A stretch of 11,181 nt of DNA from an uncultured Kangiella sp. (GTDB lineage Bacteria; Pseudomonadota; Gammaproteobacteria; Enterobacterales; DSM-103792), in the NCBI GenBank assembly GCA_946481205.1, contig CAMLNB010000114.1, positions 1-11,181 on the forward strand, given 5' to 3'. Under the pieces are notes generated by a model. It searched no databases. It was not told where the DNA came from and saw nothing but the letters and a program-made list of their open reading frames with translations. How positions within the stretch are numbered: position 1 is the stretch's first letter; the number at the start of each line of letters is the position of its first letter. Shown one piece after another: positions 5,618 through 11,181 of the stretch. Position numbers and translations under genes: made by a program.

Positions 5618-7393
5618 TCAGCGCGGGAGCTGGCTCTCGATCCACAAGCCGACTTCGCTTTCCAGCACCGACAACGGTACCGAGCCGAGCGCCAGCACGT
5701 GATCGTGGAAAGCCCGCAGATCGAACGTGTCACCGAGTGCCTGTTCGGCGGTCGCGCGTAGCTCGCGAATCTTGATCTCGCCGAGCTTGTACGCCAGCGC
5801 CTGACCCGGCCAGGAAATGTAGCGGTCGATTTCGGTAGTGATTTCGTGCTCGCTGAGCGCGGTGTTGTCACGCATGAAAGCCAGCGCCTGATCCCGACTC
5901 CAGCCTTTGGCGTGCATGCCGGTGTCAACGACCAAGCGTGCCGCGCGCCACATCTCATAGACCAGCCGACCGAACTGCTGATACGGCGTTTCGTAAATGC
6001 CCATCTCGACGCCGAGCTTCTCGCTGTACAGGCCCCAGCCTTCGCCGTACGCCGAGATGTACGAGTAGCGGCGGAATGGCGGCTGCTCGCCTTGCTCACT
6101 GGCCAACGCATTCTGCAGATGATGACCCGGCACGGCTTCATGCAGCGTCAGCGCCGGTATCGCCCATAACGGCCGTTGATCGAGCTTGCTGGTGTTGACC
6201 CAGTAAAAACCGGCCTGCTTCGGATCGTTGCTGCCGGCGTAACGACCGGTGGTGTAAGTCGGAGCGATGTCGGCCGGCACCGGCGCAACGCCATACGGTT
6301 GACGCGGCAGCTTGCCGAAATACTGCGGCAGTTTGCCGTCGATTTTCTTCGAGAAGTACGAAGCTTCGTTGAGCAGCTCGCGATCCGTTTTCGGATAGAA
6401 CTGTGGATCGGTGCGCAGATGCTGGAAGAACGCTTTCAGATCGCCAGCGAAACCGACCTCTGCCCGAATGGCGTCCATCTCGGCACGGATGCGCGCCACT
6501 TCGTCGAGGCCGATCTGATGGATCGCGTCGGCGCTTTGCTCCAGCGTGGTGTATTCGTAAATTTCGGCAGCGTAATAGGCTTTGCCATTCGGCAGCTTGC
6601 TGGCGGCAATGGTTTTGCGCGCTTTCGGCATGTACTCGTCGCGCATAAAGCGCAGCAGCTCGCGATAAGCCGGCACCACTTTCTCCGTGATCACGCGCGC
6701 CGCGCGCTCGCGCAGTGCGGTTTGTGCGGCGGCATCCAGCGCGGCCGGCAGCGTGCGGAATGGCGCATAGAACGCACTGTCTTCTGCTTTGTCGACGATG
6801 TGCTTGGCGATGCTGGCATCGCGGCCGGTCAGCACCACTTGCGGCACGCTGAGACCTTTTTTCAAACCCTGACGCATCAGTGCAGTCAATTGCTGAAATT
6901 GCGCCGGTAGTTGCTCCAGCCGATCCAGATAGCGCTCGCAATTCGCCGCCGGCTGGCACTGCACGTAATCGCCCGCGCGGGCGTGATCGGCCCAGAATTG
7001 CGTGTCGCTGGTGAACGGCATCAGGTAACCGCCGAGTTGATAATCGGCAAGGTTGTTGCGCAACTGATCGGCGAAAATGCGGTAGTTGATCCGGCCGGCG
7101 CCGGTCAATTCGTCGGCCTTGATCTGTTTCAACTCACGTTCCAGCTCGCGCATGAATGCGATGCGGGCCTGGATCGCCGGCTCACTCCAGTCGGTCAGTC
7201 GCCGTTCGGCGTCCTGATCACCGAGACTGGCGGCCAGTTCCGGGTACTGCTGCAAGCGAAACGTCCAATCTTTTTCGTAAAGCGCCTGGAATGCCTGATC
7301 GGCAGTGCTGGTTTCACCAGCGTGTGCAGCAGTGAGCACTAACCAGCTGAGGGCAAGCAGGCGGCGAGCGAAACGGGTACGGCGTTGGGTCAT
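5618..7393 (-). CDS. DUF885 family exported putative metallo-hydrolase
   Basis: This 591-residue protein belongs to the DUF885 family, which looks like zinc peptidases or hydrolases but is largely uncharacterised. A signal peptide is visible (arginine-rich start MTQRRTRFARR, hydrophobic core about 12-23, cleavage after AHA near 25). The mature protein is mainly helical. The key sign is LHEAVPGHHLQ, with H418, E419 and H424/H425 as likely zinc and catalytic residues, followed about 26 residues later by SAYGEGWGLYSE, whose E451 is a candidate third ligand. The tail contains EIDRYISWPGQALAYKLG, typical of the family, so the protein appears intact at both ends. ATG at 7393 is chosen because it begins the signal peptide; a GTG at 7435 would add residues that do not fit. 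No strong ribosome site is seen. A periplasmic peptidase role is inferred from the motif; substrate unknown. Confidence 0.88.
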   Translation of the reverse strand: MTQRRTRFARRLLALSWLVLTAAHAGETSTADQAFQALYEKDWTFRLQQYPELAASLGDQDAERRLTDWSEPAIQARIAFMRELERELKQIKADELTGAGRINYRIFADQLRNNLADYQLGGYLMPFTSDTQFWADHARAGDYVQCQPAANCERYLDRLEQLPAQFQQLTALMRQGLKKGLSVPQVVLTGRDASIAKHIVDKAEDSAFYAPFRTLPAALDAAAQTALRERAARVITEKVVPAYRELLRFMRDEYMPKARKTIAASKLPNGKAYYAAEIYEYTTLEQSADAIHQIGLDEVARIRAEMDAIRAEVGFAGDLKAFFQHLRTDPQFYPKTDRELLNEASYFSKKIDGKLPQYFGKLPRQPYGVAPVPADIAPTYTTGRYAGSNDPKQAGFYWVNTSKLDQRPLWAIPALTLHEAVPGHHLQNALASEQGEQPPFRRYSYISAYGEGWGLYSEKLGVEMGIYETPYQQFGRLVYEMWRAARLVVDTGMHAKGWSRDQALAFMRDNTALSEHEITTEIDRYISWPGQALAYKLGEIKIRELRATAEQALGDTFDLRAFHDHVLALGSVPLSVLESEVGLWIESQLPR

Positions 7394-7668
7394 GGCGGAG
7401 ATCCAGCAGGCAAGACGTGCGTGCCATGGTGCCACAACCGTTCACACCGGCAATGGTTTTGTAAGCGGTACGATCTCCGACTATTGCCGGCAACGCCGAT
7501 CATGCTAGTGTCATGACCGGTATCGATAATGCCGCACAGAGCCTGACCAACGACTCACGGATCTGTGACATTGACTCGCGGCCACGACGCCACGGGCAAC
7601 CCGCTAAGGATTTGGCTCCCTGTTGTTGTATTCAGTGCCGGTATTGCGCACTTGGGAGAGACCGCATC
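7394..7668. other. Divergent intergenic region, largest gap in the window
   Basis: This 275-nt stretch separates the DUF885 gene (minus) from the 52-residue gene (plus). It holds a perfect 10-bp palindrome TTGCCGGCAA (7484-7493), a possible -35/-10 pair TTGCCG (7484-7489) and TAGTGT (7506-7511), and a small hairpin AGTGC/GCACT (7634-7638/7648-7652) just before the ribosome site. I recognise no riboswitch or tRNA. The promoter pair is weak. Confidence 0.35.
7654..7660 (+). promoter_or_regulatory. Ribosome binding site of the 52-residue gene
   Basis: GGGAGAG lies 8-10 nt before the ATG at 7669. It favours this start over an in-frame ATG at 7513 that has no ribosome site, and it is the main reason to believe the small gene is translated. 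Confidence 0.55.
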
Positions 7669-7827
7669 ATGACCGAGCAACTGTCTTGCTCACCGCAGCA
7701 AATCGTTCTGCAAGCCTTGTCCGATGTGATGCCGCTGGCGCTGCCCGATGCCTTGGCCTTGCTTGATTGCGCGCTCGATGCACTGCACGAGCTGGCGCTG
7801 GTGGACTGGCCGCTGTCCGGCAACTAA
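7669..7827 (+). CDS. Small acidic leucine/alanine-rich protein, 52 residues
   Basis: I do not recognise this short protein. It begins MTEQLSCSPQQIVLQALSD and continues with a stretch rich in Leu, Ala and Asp (ALPDALALLDCALDALHELA). The spacing of hydrophobic and acidic residues suggests one or two amphipathic helices. It has no signal peptide and no clear membrane helix, because acidic residues recur every few positions. Cysteines at 7 and 34 are isolated. A good ribosome site supports it, and the frame is open upstream to 7513 without being needed. It ends 17 nt before the end of the convergent solute-binding gene. It could be a small regulatory or protein-binding peptide, or a chance frame. 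Confidence 0.5.
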   Translation: MTEQLSCSPQQIVLQALSDVMPLALPDALALLDCALDALHELALVDWPLSGN

Positions 7828-7828
7828 A

Positions 7829-7868
7829 CCGCGCGGCACCATGCTTAGCGTCGCCATAGGCCGCGCGG
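7829..7868. terminator. Inverted repeat between convergent genes
   Basis: CCGCGCGGC (7829-7837) pairs perfectly over 9 bp with GCCGCGCGG (7860-7868) around a 22-nt loop. It lies 1 nt after the stop of the 52-residue gene and spans the end of the solute-binding gene. On the minus strand TTTAGTT follows. It may act as a weak terminator for both; the loop is long and T-runs are poor. Confidence 0.35.
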
Positions 7869-8591
7869 CTTGAGCCGCCGAATTGCCGTATTGAGCTGAT
7901 TGACTTCCGCTTCGCTGACGCTGGCTTTGCTCAGCATGAAATAGACTGGCTCGCGGTGCAGTACCGACGGCAGCCGGACCACATCACGGATTTTCTCGCG
8001 CTCCAGATACTGGGCAAACGTATCGGGCGCCAGCAGCAATTCACCGCGGCCGTAACGCAGCATGGCCACGCCTTGACCAAAGGTATCGAACTCGGAAATT
8101 TTCCGCTGTTGCAGCAGCGTTTTGCGGGCCGCGGCAAACTCCGGCCCGAGCCAGCTGTCGCGCACCGCCAACCATGGCACCGTCACCGCCTGCAGATCCG
8201 GAAATGTCTGCACGTGCTGATACTGCGCCGCACGCTCGACGCGGGTAAACAGCAGCACGGACTCTTCGCGATAGGGCAAGCTGAAATGCGCGTAGCGCTC
8301 GCGCTCGGGCGTCTTTGAGGCACCGACCAACAAATCGACGTTGCCGCTTTCGACCAGTGCCAGCCGACGGGCGATCACGGTCTCGCGCGTTTCGTACTGC
8401 ATGCAGAGGCCGCTTTCCCGACTGATGGCATCAAGCCACTCGCGATCGACCCGCGATTCCATGGCCGTAGCGCTGCCGGCGCTGTCCCATAGCCCGGTGG
8501 CGGCAACCGTCAACGTGCGGGAACATTCAGTCGCCGCTGTAGCTGACGACACGCCGATTGCGATCCATGCCATGCGCCAGTGGAACGGCAT
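7845..8591 (-). CDS. Stand-alone family-3 solute-binding protein (second copy)
   Basis: This 248-residue exported protein is of the same general type as the one at 4645-5376. It has a signal peptide (core about 7-19, cleavage after ATA near 19). The family pattern VDLLVGASKTPERERYAHFS followed by LPYREE is clear, with the substrate-contacting Arg region. The tail VYFMLSKASVSEAEVNQLNTAI parallels the same segment of the first copy. Cysteines C23 and C63 of the mature N-terminal lobe correspond to the pair in the first copy. Overall similarity between the two looks modest, so they are old paralogues rather than a recent duplication. AGGA lies 7 nt before the ATG. No transporter genes are adjacent. 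A periplasmic binding role is inferred; ligand unknown, and sensing rather than transport is possible. Confidence 0.82.
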   Translation of the reverse strand: MPFHWRMAWIAIGVSSATAATECSRTLTVAATGLWDSAGSATAMESRVDREWLDAISRESGLCMQYETRETVIARRLALVESGNVDLLVGASKTPERERYAHFSLPYREESVLLFTRVERAAQYQHVQTFPDLQAVTVPWLAVRDSWLGPEFAAARKTLLQQRKISEFDTFGQGVAMLRYGRGELLLAPDTFAQYLEREKIRDVVRLPSVLHREPVYFMLSKASVSEAEVNQLNTAIRRLKPRGLWRR

Positions 8592-8626
8592 GACAGTTCC
8601 TTCTGTGAAACTTGCGCCGGATTTTC

Positions 8627-8632
8627 AGTATA
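8627..8632 (-). promoter_or_regulatory. Candidate -10 for the second solute-binding gene
   Basis: TATACT on the minus strand lies 35 nt before the ATG at 8591 and would give a leader of about 28 nt. It is inside the same 10-base string (CCTATACTGA) found upstream of the first solute-binding gene. The -35 is not recognisable. Confidence 0.4.
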
Positions 8633-8646
8633 GGGGCTCCTGCCCC
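8633..8646 (-). terminator. Short GC hairpin after the dGTPase gene
   Basis: GGGGC (8633-8637) pairs with GCCCC (8642-8646) around a TCCT loop, 15 nt beyond the dGTPase stop and directly upstream of the candidate -10. No T-run follows. It could be a weak terminator or lie in the promoter spacer of the solute-binding gene. Confidence 0.3.
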
Positions 8647-8661
8647 ACCCGCACGTCACCG

Positions 8662-9975
8662 TTAGCGCGCCATGCCACCAATTTGGTGCGCCAGATAGGT
8701 CGCGTACTGATCGGTCATGCCAGCGACGTAATCGAGCACGCGCATGTAGGCGGAATAGAGGGGCTCGGCAGCTTGCGGTGCATTGCCGCCCATCAGATCC
8801 AGCACCCGCCGATAGCGGAAACTCGGCGTGCCTTTGCGGTGCTGCTCGTAGACCGCCTGGCAGAACACTTCCAGCAAGGTGCCGATGGTCGAAAAGGCGC
8901 CGATTTCGAGCTCGGATTTGCGGGCATTGCGAAAGACTTTTTCGTACGCAAGCTGCTTGCCGGCTTTGACCCCGGCGGCGACTTCGGCATCGCCATCGAG
9001 CAGCAACTCACCTTGATACTGGCCGCGCAGCATGGCGTCCTTGTGTTGCAGAAAGGCCTGCAGCGACGAGGCCAGCATCCGCTCCATGGCCCGGCCACGA
9101 AAGGCGCTGATCCGCCGGCGCGGACTCAGGCGGGCGTCCTGGGCATACTCGTGCGGCGTTTCCCAACCACAGAGTTGCAGCAGGATCTGCTCGACCGCTT
9201 CGTACTGCAGGATGTTCAGTTCGAGCGCGTCTTCCAGATCGAGAATCGTGTAGCAGATGTCATCGGCCGCTTCGAGCAGGAAACAGAGCGGATGCCGGCA
9301 ATACTTGTCGGTGTTGTCTTGTATGAGCCCCAGCTTGCGCGCCACTTCATTGAACAACGCCCGCTCGCTTTGGAAGCAACCGAATTTCTCTTTGGCACCG
9401 GCATGGATCGAGGTCCACGGATACTTCATCAGCGTGCCGAGCGTCGGATAGGTCAGCCGCATGCCACCTTCGAACTGGTGATACTCGGTTTGGGTCACCA
9501 CCCGAAAACCATGCGCGTTTGCTTCAAATGTGCACAGGTCATCGCGCTCTTCCGGTGACAGCTCGGCCAACAAATCACCGCTGCGATGGCGGCGGAAAAA
9601 ATCGCGCACCGCGTATTCGCCGGCATGGCCAAATGGCGGGTGACCAATGTCGTGCGCCAGACAGGCCGCCTGCACGATGGCACCGAGATCGGCCGGGGTA
9701 ATCCACGGCGGCAAATCCGCGTGCATCGCTTCGCCAGCCATGATGCCAAGGCTGCGACCAACCGAACCGACTTCGATACTGTGGGTCAGTCGGGTGTGGA
9801 TATGATCATTGAGCGACAGCGGATGCACCTGGGTCTTGCGGCCGAGCCGGCGAAACGCGCTGGAGAAAACAATCCGATCATGATCTTTGTGAAAATGCGA
9901 GCGGCCCGGTTCAGGCGTGCCGGTCAATTCATGGTGCGAGCGATGCGGCGTCAGCAAGCGGGCCCAGTCCATCAT
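8662..9975 (-). CDS. dgt: Deoxyguanosinetriphosphate triphosphohydrolase-like HD protein
   Basis: This 437-residue cytoplasmic enzyme belongs to the dGTPase family, which splits dNTPs (classically dGTP) into deoxynucleoside and tripolyphosphate and so controls nucleotide pools. The N-terminal signature HDRIVFSSAFRRLGRKTQV is followed by the HD-domain metal residues: RLTHSIEVG (H65), LAHDIGHPPFGHAGE (H108, D109) and EAADDICYTILDLEDA (D238/D239). Length and motifs fit the shorter dGTPase-like subfamily rather than the roughly 500-residue E. coli enzyme, so true substrate range is uncertain and the symbol is by family. ATG at 9975 is chosen because GGGAG (9984-9988) is 8 nt upstream; ATG at 9972 is equivalent, and the open frame continues to 10068. 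It starts 37 nt after the four-helix membrane gene and may be transcribed with the sigma factor pair. Confidence 0.92.
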   Translation of the reverse strand: MMDWARLLTPHRSHHELTGTPEPGRSHFHKDHDRIVFSSAFRRLGRKTQVHPLSLNDHIHTRLTHSIEVGSVGRSLGIMAGEAMHADLPPWITPADLGAIVQAACLAHDIGHPPFGHAGEYAVRDFFRRHRSGDLLAELSPEERDDLCTFEANAHGFRVVTQTEYHQFEGGMRLTYPTLGTLMKYPWTSIHAGAKEKFGCFQSERALFNEVARKLGLIQDNTDKYCRHPLCFLLEAADDICYTILDLEDALELNILQYEAVEQILLQLCGWETPHEYAQDARLSPRRRISAFRGRAMERMLASSLQAFLQHKDAMLRGQYQGELLLDGDAEVAAGVKAGKQLAYEKVFRNARKSELEIGAFSTIGTLLEVFCQAVYEQHRKGTPSFRYRRVLDLMGGNAPQAAEPLYSAYMRVLDYVAGMTDQYATYLAHQIGGMAR

Positions 9976-10012
9976 CGTCGGCACTCCCAAGTGCATGTGG
10001 TGCGGCAGTAAC

Positions 10013-10588
10013 TCAGTCGAGATCCTGCAACAGTTTTTCGGTTTCGGCGATCGTCCGTCGGTCACCACGGGCGCGACGCGTGCACAGCCACGCCCAAGCG
10101 CCCAGCAACAGCGTCACCAGCAGGGCACCGCTGAAAGACCACAGCGAGAACACTTTCGGCGGATACAGCCAGAGCGCCAAACCATTCCAGAACCAGGCCA
10201 GTGCGATGGCATACGGCAGACAGCGATTGCCGAACCGGATCATCCGCAGCGACGCTTGTGCTCGCGCCTGCTTCAATTCCAGCAAACCGCGGACGCTGTC
10301 TTCACGAACCTGCCAGCTGCCGGCACGGGCGCGAATGTTCATGTAGGTCAGCGCCGGCGCCAGCACCGCCCACAACCAGGCCCAGACTTGCCACAGCGTT
10401 GGCAGCGGCTGTATCCATTGCCAATAAATCGCCATCGCCCAGATGCCGACAACCGTCAGCAACTCGATTGCCAGCAGGCCGTACAAGCGTAGCGTGTGCC
10501 AGCGGGTGCTGCGGCGCAAGCTCGGCAGATCGATGGTTTGCGCCTGCCAGGTCGTCGCCAGCTGCAACCACTCATTGGCGTCGGTCAT
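10013..10588 (-). CDS. Four-helix membrane protein paired with the ECF sigma factor
   Basis: The 191-residue product has a cytoplasmic-looking N-terminus (about 1-33, with WQAQTIDLPSLRRSTRWHTL), likely transmembrane helices at about 34-57, 63-83, 121-142 and 147-169, and a charged helical loop at 86-119. The C-terminal tail is RRARGDRRTIAETEKLLQDLD. Its ATG overlaps the sigma factor stop (ATGA), the arrangement usual for sigma and anti-sigma genes. It lacks the HxxxCxxC zinc motif of ZAS anti-sigma factors, and I see no other known anti-sigma domain. The N-terminal 30 residues are the obvious candidate for binding sigma. Anti-sigma function is therefore inferred from position and topology only; it could be a membrane protein of unrelated role. 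Confidence 0.75.
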   Translation of the reverse strand: MTDANEWLQLATTWQAQTIDLPSLRRSTRWHTLRLYGLLAIELLTVVGIWAMAIYWQWIQPLPTLWQVWAWLWAVLAPALTYMNIRARAGSWQVREDSVRGLLELKQARAQASLRMIRFGNRCLPYAIALAWFWNGLALWLYPPKVFSLWSFSGALLVTLLLGAWAWLCTRRARGDRRTIAETEKLLQDLD

Positions 10589-11136
10589 GACGACTCTCCT
10601 GCAGTCATGGCAGTTGCCGGTGCCGCGTCGGTGGCGGGGTCCGCTTCACCGAGTTGGGCCAGCAAGGTTTTTCTTGCCCGCGACAAGCGGACGGCGACAT
10701 TGCCGACCGAAATGCCGAGCACAGTAGCGATCTCATCGTGCGACAAACCTTCCAGCGCCAGCGTCACCAGCTCGCGCTGTACCAGCGGCAATTCACGCAC
10801 GGCGTCCAGCAGACGTTCGCTGCGCTGTTGCAAGGACGCTTGCTGCTCGGGATTGGCGCGGGTATCGGGTAATGCTTCGTCAAGCGGCTCGCGCGCCAGA
10901 TCGCGTTGGTGTTGCAGAACATGATCGACCGCGCGGTTGTGGGCGATACGCAAGACAAAGGTCTTCAGCGACGCCTCGCCGCGAAACCGCGCCAGTGCCT
11001 GCCAGATCGCCAGCAGAATTTCCTGCACCAGCTCGTCACGCCGGGCCGGATTGCGCTCGAACGCCGAGGCCACCCGGGCAATGGCGGCGCCGTGCTGGCT
11101 CAGCACCTGATCAAACGCTGGAACATCCTTCGCCAT
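10585..11136 (-). CDS. ECF-family RNA polymerase sigma factor
   Basis: This 183-residue protein directs RNA polymerase to a specific set of promoters. Sigma region 2 spans about residues 14-82, with DELVQEILLAIWQALARFRG and the -10 recognition helix around FVLRIAHNRAVDHVL. Region 4 spans about 108-160, with LPLVQRELVTLALEGLSHDE, then IATVLGISVGNVAVRLSRAR as the helix-turn-helix that reads the -35. A short Ala/Thr-rich tail follows. There is no region 1 or 3, as expected for ECF factors. ATG at 11136 is chosen; a TTG at 11157 would add seven residues, and neither has a strong ribosome site. It is first in a run with the overlapping membrane protein gene and possibly dgt. ECF pairs often control their own promoter, but the upstream region is mostly outside the window. 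Confidence 0.9.
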   Translation of the reverse strand: MAKDVPAFDQVLSQHGAAIARVASAFERNPARRDELVQEILLAIWQALARFRGEASLKTFVLRIAHNRAVDHVLQHQRDLAREPLDEALPDTRANPEQQASLQQRSERLLDAVRELPLVQRELVTLALEGLSHDEIATVLGISVGNVAVRLSRARKTLLAQLGEADPATDAAPATAMTAGESS

Positions 11137-11168
11137 GGCAGGCAATGGTCCGGACAAAATGGTGGCCG

Positions 11169-11174
11169 ATTGTA
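11169..11174 (-). promoter_or_regulatory. Candidate -10 upstream of the sigma factor gene
   Basis: The minus strand reads TACAAT, a close match to TATAAT, about 32 nt before the ATG at 11136. The -35 would fall beyond the window edge, so the call rests on one element. Confidence 0.3.
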
Positions 11175-11181
11175 GCGCAGC

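Noticed and set aside
5476..6141. Minus-strand frame of 221 codons
   Set aside because: It is an out-of-frame shadow of the DUF885 gene, with Arg/Ser-rich composition and no motif.
7513..7668. N-terminal extension of the 52-residue gene with a cysteine cluster (CCCIQCRYC)
   Set aside because: The ATG at 7513 has no ribosome site, while the ATG at 7669 has a good one; the extension looks like non-coding leader.
11137..11157. TTG start seven codons upstream for the sigma factor
   Set aside because: No ribosome site and no family sequence in the added residues; the ATG at 11136 is simpler, though not proven.

Overview
The window looks like a chromosomal segment of a moderately GC-rich gammaproteobacterium. 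The clearest sign is a BioA with the Pseudomonas-style N-terminus (WHPCTQMKDHE). A TrmH/SpoU rRNA methyltransferase, a dGTPase-family HD hydrolase, an ECF sigma factor and exported solute-binding proteins fit that picture. I cannot name the genus. I see no tRNA, rRNA, CRISPR array, insertion sequence or phage gene. Coding density is high and most genes are on the minus strand.

Layout. (1) Positions 36-3086, minus strand, form a tight cluster read right to left: a TrmH/SpoU RNA methyltransferase, a VanZ-like small membrane protein (ATGA overlap), an exported protein with twelve 9-residue repeats (TGATG overlap), an unrecognised single-pass membrane-anchored protein, and an exported PDZ-domain protein (15 nt gap). 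The first gene is housekeeping. The next four look like an uncharacterised cell-envelope module. (2) bioA (3244-4605, plus strand) diverges from the methyltransferase across a 157-nt region with an extended -10 promoter candidate. (3) Positions 4645-7393, minus strand, carry a stand-alone family-3 solute-binding protein and a DUF885 HExxPGHH putative metallo-hydrolase, separated by 229 nt with a strong hairpin. (4) A 52-residue protein gene (7669-7827, plus strand) with a good ribosome binding site meets a second stand-alone solute-binding protein (7845-8591, minus strand) tail to tail. (5) Positions 8662-11136, minus strand, read right to left: ECF sigma factor, a four-helix membrane protein overlapping it by ATGA (candidate regulator of the sigma factor), then a dGTPase 37 nt further on.

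How it fits together. Biotin synthesis, RNA modification and nucleotide-pool control are ordinary functions. The parts worth a second look are the envelope cluster with its 27-bp/54-bp minisatellite gene, the two orphan binding proteins sharing the same putative -10 sequence, a hairpin design found after two minus-strand genes, and the sigma/membrane-protein pair that lacks a recognisable anti-sigma motif. No stretch longer than 300 bases lacks a gene. The largest gap is 275 nt (7394-7668).
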